Shown: piece by piece, positions 7,254 to 14,274 of the stretch | Layout of the letters: every line of letters begins with the position of its first letter | Numbering within the stretch: the stretch's first letter is position 1 | DNA from: CAVSMC01 sp963798655 | Lineage (GTDB): Bacteria > Pseudomonadota > Gammaproteobacteria > Burkholderiales > Casimicrobiaceae | Length of the DNA: 19,185 nt | NCBI GenBank assembly: GCA_963798655.1 | Contig: CAWCUH010000015.1 | Coordinates: 1-19,185 of the forward strand | Direction of reading: 5' to 3' | Notes under the pieces: generated by a model | The model's database searches: none | Seen by the model: the letters and a program-made list of their open reading frames with translations, nothing else | What the model was told of the DNA's origin: nothing | Program-made: the position numbers and the translations under genes

Positions 7254-8153
7254 GTGACGCCGCCGCCTCGCTTCTCCTACGACGAAGCGTTCTCGCGCAA
7301 CCTCGGCTGGGTCACCGCGGACGAGCAGCGCTCGTTGCGCGGCAAGCGCGTCGCCATCGCGGGGCTGGGCGGCGTCGGGGGCGCGCATCTGCTGACGCTC
7401 GCGCGGCTCGGCGTCGGCCGCTTTCGCCTCGCCGAGTTCGACACGTTCGACGTGGTCAACTTCAACCGGCAGCAAGGCGCGAGCATGTCGACGCTCGGGC
7501 GCCCGAAGATCGACGTGCTCGCCGAGATGGCACGCGACATCAATCCGGAAATCGAGCTCGAGCTGCTGCCCGACGGCGTGACCGCGGGCAATGTCGCGCG
7601 CTTCGTCGACGGCGTCGATCTGTATGTCGACGGACTCGATTTCTTCGCGTTCGACGCGCGTGAGCGCACGTTCGCCGCGTGCCATGCCGCTCGCGTGCCG
7701 GCGACCACCGTCGCGCCGCTCGGCATGGGCGCCGCGCTGTTGAATTTCATGCCGGGGCGGATGAGCTTCGAGCAGTATTTCAGGCTCAAAGGCGTCGACG
7801 AGCGCGAAAAGATGGTGCGCTTTCTCATCGGCCTCGCGCCGGCCGTGCTGCAGCGCGCATACGTCGCGGATCCGTCGTACGTCGACTTCGCGCAACGCAG
7901 GGGTCCGTCCACCGCGATGGCGTGCCAGCTTTGCGCCGGCATCGCCGCGACCGAAGCGCTGAAGATCCTGCTCGGCCGCGGCCGGGTTGTCGCCGCTCCG
8001 ACCGCGCTGCAGTTCGACGCCTATCGCAACAAGCTCGTGCGCACGCGGCGGCCGTGGGGCAACCGCAATCCGCTGTCGCGCGCGATCATCGCCGTCTTGC
8101 GGCGGCAACTCGCAACGATGGGCCGATCGAGCGGGCGCGGGCGATCGCGATGA
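7254..8153 (+). CDS. ThiF/HesA/MoeB-family E1-like adenylyltransferase (N-terminal half of MoeY/Rv1355c type)
   Basis: This is a 299-residue E1-like enzyme. Family members adenylate a carboxylate, usually the C-terminal Gly of a ubiquitin-like carrier, with ATP. The Rossmann loop is AIAGLGGVGGAH (residues 35-46). Acidic EFDTFDVVNFNRQQG (61-75) supplies the ATP/Mg contacts Asp63, Asn71 and Arg72, Lys85 follows in GRPKID, and VDGLDFF (125-131) is the usual Asp patch. A single CxxC (Cys224, Cys227) is seen rather than the two pairs of zinc-binding MoeB/ThiF, and no clear catalytic Cys is assured. The start is a GTG with no strong Shine-Dalgarno, 39 bases after the DUF1302 stop. The stop overlaps the nitroreductase-like ATG (ATGA). 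No carrier protein gene is nearby, so a small-molecule carboxylate substrate is possible. Confidence 0.85.
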   Translation: MTPPPRFSYDEAFSRNLGWVTADEQRSLRGKRVAIAGLGGVGGAHLLTLARLGVGRFRLAEFDTFDVVNFNRQQGASMSTLGRPKIDVLAEMARDINPEIELELLPDGVTAGNVARFVDGVDLYVDGLDFFAFDARERTFAACHAARVPATTVAPLGMGAALLNFMPGRMSFEQYFRLKGVDEREKMVRFLIGLAPAVLQRAYVADPSYVDFAQRRGPSTAMACQLCAGIAATEALKILLGRGRVVAAPTALQFDAYRNKLVRTRRPWGNRNPLSRAIIAVLRRQLATMGRSSGRGRSR

Positions 8154-9310
8154 GCACGGCGGCTTCGGCTCGCGCAGCCGCCGCGGCGACATCGCCGGTA
8201 CGCGAGGTGCTCGACCTCGCGCGCTGGGCGCCGAGCGGAGACAACACGCAGCCGTGGCGATTCGCGATCGAGGGCGACGACCGTGTAACTGTCTACGCGT
8301 TCGACACGCGACGCGACTGCGTCTACGATCTCGACGGCCATCCGAGCCAGATTTCAGTGGGCGCGCTGCTCGAGACGATGGCGATCGCGGCGACGCGCTT
8401 CGGATGGGCGACCGACGTCGAGCGCCGTCCCGGCAGCCCGGACGAGCGGCCGGTGTTCGACGTGCAATTCCGCAGCGATCCGGCGATCGCGGCCGATCCG
8501 CTCGCCGCGTACATCATCGAGCGGCGCGTCCATCGCAGGCGCCTGTCGGCGCGGGCGCTGACCAAATCCGATCGCCACGCGCTCGAGCGCGCCGTCGTCG
8601 ACCGCTGTTCGCTGCGGTGGCTCGAAGGCACGGCGAGGGCGAGGGCGGCCTGGCTCAACTTCGCGAACGCGAAGATCCGCCTCACGATTCCGGAAGCGTA
8701 CGGCGTGCATCGCGACGCGATCGACTGGAGCGCCGAGACGAGCGAGACGCGGGTGCCGGCGGCAGCGATCGGTGCGAGCAGACCGACGCTCACGGTGATG
8801 CGCTGGGCGATGGCGAACTGGCGCCGCGTCGACACGATGAACCGCTACTTCGCCGGCACGCTGGCGCCGCGCATCGAGCTCGATCTCGTGCCCGGGCTCG
8901 CGTGCGCGGCCCACGTCGCGCTGGTCGCGCGCGAACCGCCGCGCAACCTCGACGACTACGTTGCCGCAGGTCGCGCGCTGCAACGGTTCTGGCTCACCGC
9001 GACAAGCCTCGGCCTTCAGTTCCAACCTCAGTACACGCCCCTCGTCTTCGCGCGCTACGCGCGGCGCGGCGTTCGCTTTACCACGCGCGAGCGCGCGCTC
9101 GGCGACGCTCGGCGCATCGCACGCGGCCTCGACCGCCTGCTCGGCGCCGACACTGCCGCACGGACGGTGTTCATGGGGCGGATTGGCGAAGGCGCGCCGG
9201 CACGCTCGCGCTCGCTGCGCCTGCCGCTCGAGCAGCTGCTTCAACCCGCCGACGATGGCTCGCTCAGCGAGGGTGCGCGGCCAGGCAGCGACGTGCCGGC
9301 GACGAAGTGA
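8150..9310 (+). CDS. Nitroreductase-like flavoprotein (C-terminal half of MoeY/Rv1355c type)
   Basis: The 386-residue protein has an N-terminal nitroreductase signature, ARWAPSGDNTQPWRF (residues about 24-38), which forms part of the FMN site. A second half around GRALQRFWLTATSLGLQFQP and the tail FMGRIGEG...RSLRLPLEQLL completes the nitroreductase pattern. Between them is a longer insert than in typical 200-residue nitroreductases. Mycobacterial Rv1355c (named MoeY) fuses a ThiF-like domain to a domain of this kind; here the two are separate genes overlapping by ATGA, which implies coupled synthesis of partners. The molybdopterin label attached to this family is not demonstrated by anything in this locus. 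ATG 8150 was chosen for that overlap; the frame stays open upstream inside the ThiF gene. The substrate is unknown. A 56-base gap separates it from the convergent ABC ATPase gene. Confidence 0.8.
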   Translation: MSTAASARAAAAATSPVREVLDLARWAPSGDNTQPWRFAIEGDDRVTVYAFDTRRDCVYDLDGHPSQISVGALLETMAIAATRFGWATDVERRPGSPDERPVFDVQFRSDPAIAADPLAAYIIERRVHRRRLSARALTKSDRHALERAVVDRCSLRWLEGTARARAAWLNFANAKIRLTIPEAYGVHRDAIDWSAETSETRVPAAAIGASRPTLTVMRWAMANWRRVDTMNRYFAGTLAPRIELDLVPGLACAAHVALVAREPPRNLDDYVAAGRALQRFWLTATSLGLQFQPQYTPLVFARYARRGVRFTTRERALGDARRIARGLDRLLGADTAARTVFMGRIGEGAPARSRSLRLPLEQLLQPADDGSLSEGARPGSDVPATK

Positions 9311-9366
9311 GCGGCACACTCGAATGACGCACGCTCGGCGACCATCTGCGCGGCGTTGGCATGCTG

Positions 9367-10137
9367 CTACTTGACCGGCGCGCTGTCGACGGTGTCCTGC
9401 TCGTCGGTCCAATCGGCGTCGACGCGCTCCGTCGCGTAGCCCCATTCCTTGCCCTTGCGCACGCCGAGGCGAACGATTTCGCCGTCTTCCAGATCGACGC
9501 GGCGGTCGGCCATGTCGATCACCCGCTTGTCGTGTGTGGAGAACACGAATGTCGCGCCGGTCCTGCGATTGATTCGGCGCATCAGCCGAAGGATGCGCCC
9601 GCCCGTCTTGTGATCGAGATTCGCCGTCGGCTCATCCGCGAGGATGATCTTCGGATGCACGGCGAGCGCCCGGGCGATCGCGACACGCTGGCGCTGTCCG
9701 CCGCTCAGCTGGTTCGGACGATGGCGCGCGAAATCGAGAAGACCCACGATTTCAAGATGGTGGCGCACGCGACGCCGGCGCTCGTCCGACGACAGCTCGG
9801 GAAACTGAAGCAGCGGGTATTCGACGTTTTCTTCGGCCGACAAGACCGGCAGCAGGTTGAACGTCTGGAAGATGAACCCGATCATGCGACGCCGCAGACG
9901 CGCGAGCTCGTTCGCCGTCTTGCCCGATACATCGCGGTCCGCGATGAAGATGCGTCCGCTCGTCGGTGTGTCGATACAGCCGATCAGATTGAGCAACGTC
10001 GATTTGCCGCTCCCCGATGGACCGGCGATCGCCATGAACACGCCTTGCTCGATGTTCAGGTTGACGTGCTTCAGCGCTGGCACCGGCTGTTGGCCGAGCT
10101 GATACTGCTTGGTCACGTTCTCCACACGTACCAGCAA
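9367..10137 (-). CDS. ABC transporter ATP-binding protein, MacB/LolD type
   Basis: This is a 256-residue nucleotide-binding protein of the MacB/LolD/FtsE class. It has Walker A GPSGSGKST (residues 39-47), Q-loop FIFQTFNLLP (Gln91), signature LSGGQRQRVAIARAL (144-158), Walker B IILADEP (164-170), D-loop ANLD and H-loop STHD (His202). This class powers extrusion of lipids, lipoproteins, peptides or macrolides by mechanotransmission. I place the start at a TTG (10137) preceded by a perfect GGAGG with a 5-base spacer; another TTG at 10164 would add 9 residues but lacks a site. The C-terminus has a 30-residue acidic tail beyond the usual domain. It is the last gene of a three-gene operon after two FtsX-type permeases; no MacA or TolC partner is present. 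Confidence 0.93.
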   Translation of the reverse strand: MLVRVENVTKQYQLGQQPVPALKHVNLNIEQGVFMAIAGPSGSGKSTLLNLIGCIDTPTSGRIFIADRDVSGKTANELARLRRRMIGFIFQTFNLLPVLSAEENVEYPLLQFPELSSDERRRRVRHHLEIVGLLDFARHRPNQLSGGQRQRVAIARALAVHPKIILADEPTANLDHKTGGRILRLMRRINRRTGATFVFSTHDKRVIDMADRRVDLEDGEIVRLGVRKGKEWGYATERVDADWTDEQDTVDSAPVK

Positions 10138-10142
10138 TGCAA

Positions 10143-10147
10143 CCTCC
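10143..10147 (-). promoter_or_regulatory. Ribosome binding site (GGAGG) deciding the TTG start of the ABC ATPase
   Basis: On the minus strand GGAGG is followed by TTGCA and then TTG at 10137-10135. The 5-base spacer is ideal and no ATG lies near, so the TTG is the likely initiation codon. Confidence 0.7.
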
Positions 10148-10172
10148 GAGTTTGTCCGATGCAAACCTGTCG

Positions 10173-11381
10173 CTACAACGCGCGACGAAGCGCGTCGACC
10201 AGCGGAATCCGCGCAAGATGCCGCGCCGGCAGCAAAGACGCCGCAATCGACGCGACTACGCCCAACCCGAATGCGGCGGCCAGCACGGACGGCACGACCC
10301 GAATGGCCGCCGTGAAGCCGCTCTCCGAATTGGGCGGCGGCGACATCGGGATGCCGACCGCGGAGACGACGAGGGCGAGAACGATGCCGATCAGGATGCC
10401 GAGCGAAGCTCCTGCGATCCCGAGCACCGCGGTTTCAAGCACGGCGAGCTTGAACACGTCGCTGCTCGAGCGCCCGAGCGCGCGCATGATGCCGAATTCG
10501 CCGGTGCGCTCATGCAACGACATGTTGACGCTGTTGGCGACGCTCAGCAACACCATCACCATGATGATCACCTGCAGGAAACCGAATTGCCGCTCGTAGA
10601 GTGCGGCGGTACTTTTGTAGAACTCTGCGAGCTCCTGCCACGTCTTCACCTCGACGTCGCTGGGCAGCGCGTGCTCGAGGTCGTTGCGCGCTCGCTCGGT
10701 GTCGTCAGTGTCGTCGAGCAACACGACGATCGCGTTCACTGCCGACGTGTCGGCCAGCTCCTGCGCGGCGTCGAGAGGGATCCGAACCGCGCGAGCGTCG
10801 TGCTCCTTCGACAAGCTGCGCGAGATGCCGACGACCCGGAAATCAAACGTGTTGAGAGCGCCCTCGCGCGTGCTCAGCACCAGATTCGCGCTGTCGCCGA
10901 CCTTGAGCTTCATCGCATGCGCGAGCCCTTCGCCGGCGACCATGTCGAAGCGATCGTCAGCGGCAAGCTGGCGCCCCGAGATAATCGAAAGCGCCGAGCC
11001 GATTCGCGCCTCGACGGCAGGCTCGACGCCTTCGCCGAAGATCGGCAACTCGCCTTTGCCGTTGTCGATCAGGCCGGAAAAGGACAGCCGACGGCCTTGC
11101 GCGGCGATGCCGCGCACGCTTGCGGCGGCGCGCATTACGGTGGTCGCGTCGTCGATCAGGAACTCGAACGGACGCTGCCCGCCGCTCTCGAACTGGCCGC
11201 GTTTGTAGATCTGCAGATGGCCGAGCTGCGAGTGGATCGTTGCTTCGCGAAGCTGCGCGAGCATGTCTGCGACAAACCCTCCGGTCAATACCAGGCTCGC
11301 GACACCGAGCGCCACGGCGGCGAGCGTCAGCGCCGTGCGTGCGCGTTGGCGCAGGATGTTGCGAGAGGCAAGCCGCCACAT
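10173..11381 (-). CDS. FtsX-like ABC transporter permease (MacB/LolC-E type), second permease
   Basis: The 402-residue protein has the type VII ABC permease layout. A cytoplasmic start (MWRLASRNILRQRARTAL) precedes TM1 at about residues 16-40, and a large periplasmic domain follows to about residue 265. TM2 lies around LQVIIMVMVLLSVANSV, then comes the coupling segment HERTGEFGIMRALGRS, with TM3 and TM4 near 308-335 and 355-380. It ends with ARIPLVDALRRAL, typical of FtsX/MacB permeases. It lies 12 bases after the stop of a paralogous permease, and the ATPase start follows after 35 bases, so the transporter is probably a heterodimer of the two permeases with an ATPase dimer, as in LolCDE. The cargo is not visible from sequence; proximity to a LolA-like protein favours a lipid or acylated substrate. 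Confidence 0.9.
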   Translation of the reverse strand: MWRLASRNILRQRARTALTLAAVALGVASLVLTGGFVADMLAQLREATIHSQLGHLQIYKRGQFESGGQRPFEFLIDDATTVMRAAASVRGIAAQGRRLSFSGLIDNGKGELPIFGEGVEPAVEARIGSALSIISGRQLAADDRFDMVAGEGLAHAMKLKVGDSANLVLSTREGALNTFDFRVVGISRSLSKEHDARAVRIPLDAAQELADTSAVNAIVVLLDDTDDTERARNDLEHALPSDVEVKTWQELAEFYKSTAALYERQFGFLQVIIMVMVLLSVANSVNMSLHERTGEFGIMRALGRSSSDVFKLAVLETAVLGIAGASLGILIGIVLALVVSAVGIPMSPPPNSESGFTAAIRVVPSVLAAAFGLGVVASIAASLLPARHLARIPLVDALRRAL

Positions 11382-11393
11382 CGCGTCGTCAGA

Positions 11394-12614
11394 TCACCTG
11401 TTGTGGCGCAACGCGTCGACGACTGAGAGATGCGCCGCCCGCCATGCCGGATAGAGGCTTGCGAGCGTCGTCGCAACCACGGCCAGCGCGAAGCTCGCCG
11501 CCGCAAGCGGCAGCGTCAGCATGATCTGCGCCGAGTAGCCGGTGTCGCGGCCCGGCGGCGGCGGCATCGGGATTCCGATCTGGGAGAGAATGGCCGCAAG
11601 GACGACGCCGATCACGACGCCAGCAAGCCCGCCGGCCACGCCGAGAAGCGCTCCTTCAAGCACGAACAGGCGCATGACGCCGGCCCGCGACGTTCCAAGC
11701 GCCATCACCGTGCCGATCTCGCCGGTGCGTTCAAGGACATTCATCGTCAGCGTATTGGAAATGCCCAGGACGATGATGAAGCCGATGAGGATCGCCACGA
11801 CATCGATCTGGCGGGAAAGCAGGACGACCGCCTTGCGATAGAAATCCGAGAGCTCGCGCCAGGACGTGACTTCGAACCCGTCGGTTGGGAGCGCTTGCCT
11901 GAAATTTTCGACGGCCGCGTCGGTGTGCTCGGTCGCGTCCAGGCCGACGACCCACGTGTGCGAGCCGCGCACGCGCAAGAGCTTTCGGCCGAGCTCGAGC
12001 GGCATTCGGACGGCGGAGTCGTCGTACGATTTCACTTGTGTCGCGAACGTGCCGGCGACGCGGCCCTCGACCGCGTTGATGCCGCCGCGGGGCAAACGGA
12101 CGACGAAGGTCACGCGATCGCCCTGCTGCACGCCGAGAGCCGCGGCGAGACCGCGTCCGAAAACCACGCCGTCCGGCTTCGCCGCGTCCAAATTCTCGCC
12201 CTCGACCGGTAGAATGTTGGCGATCGCCTTGTAGGCGTCGGGATCGACGGCGTCGCCGATAAAGGCAATCGTGATATCACCATGGCTTGCGAGGCCGCTC
12301 AATACGAGACGCTGGTCGACGGCTTGCACGGAAGGCGCCGTGCGCAGTTCCTGCAGCCGGGGGGAATCAGGCGGCAACAGGAAGGCTCTTGGGTCGGCCA
12401 GCCCGATGTCCCGAAAGCCGGGACGGTTGATCTGGACATGTCCGAGTCCGGTATGGATCGTCGAATCGCGCATCGCCCAGAACACCCATTCGATAAAGCC
12501 GCCCGCGATCAGCAAGGCGACGACGCCAAACGCGATCGCGGAGAGCGAAATCAACGTTCGTGTCCGGTGCCGGGTGAGATTTCGCGCGGCGAGCTTGATT
12601 TGTGAAGCGAGCAT
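11394..12614 (-). CDS. FtsX-like ABC transporter permease (MacB/LolC-E type), first permease
   Basis: This 406-residue permease is paralogous to the following gene. The N-terminus AARNLTRHRTRTLISLSAIA leads into TM1 (about residues 19-43). A periplasmic domain with GHVQINRPGF and DAVDPDAYKAI follows, then TM2 around IDVVAILIGFIIVLGISNTL. The coupling helix is NVLERTGEIGTVMALGTSRAGV, with TM3 and TM4 in the last 90 residues and the tail AAHLSVVDALRHNR. It is the first gene of the ABC operon, and its ATG at 12614 faces the roughly 510-base intergenic region shared with the PEP-CTERM gene. No strong Shine-Dalgarno is evident. It and its partner lack the fused ATPase domain of MacB, and the gene order permease-permease-ATPase is common for uncharacterised Lol-like exporters. 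Confidence 0.9.
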   Translation of the reverse strand: MLASQIKLAARNLTRHRTRTLISLSAIAFGVVALLIAGGFIEWVFWAMRDSTIHTGLGHVQINRPGFRDIGLADPRAFLLPPDSPRLQELRTAPSVQAVDQRLVLSGLASHGDITIAFIGDAVDPDAYKAIANILPVEGENLDAAKPDGVVFGRGLAAALGVQQGDRVTFVVRLPRGGINAVEGRVAGTFATQVKSYDDSAVRMPLELGRKLLRVRGSHTWVVGLDATEHTDAAVENFRQALPTDGFEVTSWRELSDFYRKAVVLLSRQIDVVAILIGFIIVLGISNTLTMNVLERTGEIGTVMALGTSRAGVMRLFVLEGALLGVAGGLAGVVIGVVLAAILSQIGIPMPPPPGRDTGYSAQIMLTLPLAAASFALAVVATTLASLYPAWRAAHLSVVDALRHNR

Positions 12615-12881
12615 CGTGGACTTTGGGGGCGGGCGGCAGGCCGGACGATTTCTTCTTGCCTATCGGGCGGGAATTGCGATACCTGGGGCGGCGAGGCTCA
12701 CCAATTTCGGGCACATCGCACAAGACGGGTGCCGCGCTCGGCTCGAGACCGAATTGCGTCGGCGATCGTTACAGTGTCGATCGCGAGCGCCACGACGTCG
12801 CAGGGCGATGAAGCTAGTGACAAGGCTTGATTCATCACGGGTTTGCGACTCGGCGCAAGCCGCCGGGCGCGGCGGCCAGGC

Positions 12882-12894
12882 TCTGTGGCACAGA
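12882..12894. promoter_or_regulatory. Perfect odd palindrome TCTGTG-G-CACAGA, possible regulator site
   Basis: Two 6-base arms are perfectly complementary around one central base. The site lies about 180 bases upstream of the predicted sigma-54 start point, a common distance for an enhancer-binding protein site. No binding protein is identified. Confidence 0.35.
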
Positions 12895-12984
12895 CGATAC
12901 CGACTCGGACGTGGAATTCAAAGCCAGTCCGGCCGACCGGAGCCTCGGCGACCGGTCCCAGCGTCGATTTTCTTGACAGTGGTC

Positions 12985-12996
12985 CGATGGCCATCG
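12985..12996. promoter_or_regulatory. Perfect 12-bp palindrome CGATGGCCATCG
   Basis: The 12-base palindrome lies about 47 bases upstream of the -24 element of the predicted sigma-54 promoter. It could be an operator or enhancer-type site, although palindromes of this length also occur by chance in GC-rich DNA. Confidence 0.25.
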
Positions 12997-13042
12997 TCGA
13001 GATTTTCAAGTAAGTCTTTGTTTAGCAAATAGTCTTGTGGGT

Positions 13043-13058
13043 TGGCACGCGCCATGCT
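13043..13058 (+). promoter_or_regulatory. Sigma-54 (-24/-12) promoter for the PEP-CTERM gene
   Basis: TGGCACGCGCCATGCT matches the consensus TGGCACG-N4-TTGC[A/T] except for A instead of T at the first base of the -12 block. The invariant GG and GC are exactly 12 bases apart (first base to first base). A start point about 12 bases downstream (around 13070) would leave a leader of roughly 56 bases before the ATG at 13126. PEP-CTERM genes in floc-forming betaproteobacteria are reported to depend on RpoN and the PrsK/PrsR two-component system, which fits this site. Confidence 0.7.
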
Positions 13059-13125
13059 CTTCACTGTCGTGCGAACCATGCTAGTCGACCGGCTAGCGAT
13101 ATCTTGTGAATCAAGGAGCGTTTCG

Positions 13126-14187
13126 ATGAAGACAAGGAATCTGGCAGCGGCGATTGCGCTAGCGTTCGGCTTGCCGGTGGCTGCCCATGCAGGCGTGATG
13201 TTCGATCCGGACGGCGCCGGCGCGGCCCCTGCGATCGACCTCGGGGGAATGGGGTGGAGCACGACGAGCGCCGTGGCGGTCGGCGGCACGGCGGCGTTCC
13301 AGGCCGGCGTCGGAAGCACGTTCACGCTGCTCACGCACGCCCGGCTGGTCGACACGACCGACCAGGCTTCGCACCCCAATACACCCACGGGCTTGAACGC
13401 GGTTGGTGGCTATGAAATCACGATGATCGCCGCGCTGCAGGAGCGAGTCACGGCCGTGACCCCGACGTCGGCGAACTTCGAGACGACCGGCGTGGGCTGG
13501 CTGCAGATATTCTTCGACCCCACCCGTAATTCGGACGACCTGACCGGCCACGGCTTCAACGACGGCACATTGATCCTGCAGGGCGAGCGCGATCAGCCGT
13601 TACAGCAATCGTTTTTCATTGCGACCAACCCGATCACGCAACTGGATCAGTTCCCGGGCGGTACCCCGACTGTAGCCAACGACAACTACGGCAACGGGAG
13701 CTTCAACCCCGCGACCAGCCAGCAGACGGTGAGCGGGTTCGGCACGAGCCAGCAGATTGCAGTCGATTCGCTGACGCAGGACTTCGCGTTCTTCCAGACC
13801 CAGCTCGCGCAGTTCGGCATCACGTTCGCGAACATTTCGCAGCAGTTGCCGTTCACCGGCGCGAATCCGTCGGACTGCTTCACCGCCACGCAAAGCGCCG
13901 TCGGTGTGGGTAACACGACGGCCGGTGCACAGCCGTGCGCGCTGATCCACGTAGACGCACCGTACGCTGCGCAATTGGCGGATCCGAATGGCGGCTATCT
14001 GCCGGTCGTGGGTCCGATCAACGGATTCTCGGTCCCCGGCAATCCGGCGCCCGACTTCGTCTTCCAGACGCGGTACGACGCGACAGTTAGGCCGACGAGC
14101 GTTCCCGAGCCCGGTAGCCTCGCGTTGCTCGGACTCGGCTTGGGCATGTTGGGGCTCGGTCTGACGCGGCGTTCGACCAAGCAGTAG
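13126..14187 (+). CDS. PEP-CTERM sorting-domain protein, flocculation-associated PepA-like
   Basis: This is a 353-residue secreted protein. A Sec signal peptide spans about residues 1-22 (cut after AHA). The mature part begins GVMFDPDGAGAAPAIDLGGM, which resembles the FDPDGAG start of flocculation-associated PEP-CTERM proteins (PepA of Zoogloea type). The body is rich in Gly, Thr, Asn and Gln. The C-terminus is a complete PEP-CTERM signal: VPEPGS, a hydrophobic Gly/Leu helix, then the basic tail TRRSTKQ. This signal is recognised and cleaved by an exosortase, which is not in the window. ATG 13126 has AAGGAG 8 bases upstream; the frame is open to 13042 but that extension would run through the promoter. 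A terminator follows. Products of this kind hold cells together in extracellular polysaccharide. The PepA subfamily call is moderate; PEP-CTERM is certain. Confidence 0.9.
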   Translation: MKTRNLAAAIALAFGLPVAAHAGVMFDPDGAGAAPAIDLGGMGWSTTSAVAVGGTAAFQAGVGSTFTLLTHARLVDTTDQASHPNTPTGLNAVGGYEITMIAALQERVTAVTPTSANFETTGVGWLQIFFDPTRNSDDLTGHGFNDGTLILQGERDQPLQQSFFIATNPITQLDQFPGGTPTVANDNYGNGSFNPATSQQTVSGFGTSQQIAVDSLTQDFAFFQTQLAQFGITFANISQQLPFTGANPSDCFTATQSAVGVGNTTAGAQPCALIHVDAPYAAQLADPNGGYLPVVGPINGFSVPGNPAPDFVFQTRYDATVRPTSVPEPGSLALLGLGLGMLGLGLTRRSTKQ

Positions 14188-14210
14188 AAATCCAACTCAC
14201 GTGTCGCCAA

Positions 14211-14238
14211 GAGGGGCCTGCGGGCCCCTTCTTGTTTA
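14211..14238 (+). terminator. Rho-independent terminator after the PEP-CTERM gene
   Basis: A stem AGGGGCC/GGCCCCT with loop TGCG (14212-14229) is followed by TTCTTGTTT. The hairpin is strong and the tail is T-rich. It lies 24 bases after the stop codon and between convergent genes, so it may also act against transcription of the minus-strand acyltransferase operon. Confidence 0.85.
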
Positions 14239-14274
14239 GGCCGGACGATGCGCACTTCGTCGCGCAGTGCGCGC

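Larger units (their letters stand above)
12615..13042. other. Long non-coding divergent region upstream of ABC operon and PEP-CTERM gene
   Basis: I find no credible gene in these 428 bases. Frames open here on both strands look like low-complexity Arg/Ala shadows or unrelated extensions of neighbouring frames. The region holds two operator-like palindromes (12882-12894 and 12985-12996), a 6-bp GC hairpin (12859-12876) and a lone TTGACA at 12973-12978 with no matching -10. It is noticeably less GC-rich near 13000-13040. It must contain the minus-strand promoter of the ABC operon, which I could not pinpoint. Confidence 0.55.

Noticed and set aside
8150..9310. Assigning a molybdenum cofactor role (moeY) to the nitroreductase-like gene
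   Set aside because: The name comes from family annotation. No molybdopterin genes or carrier proteins are in the window, so I left the symbol empty.
13042..13125. An N-terminal extension of the PEP-CTERM protein from 13042
   Set aside because: It would translate the sigma-54 promoter, and it precedes a proper ATG with AAGGAG and a clean signal peptide at 13126.
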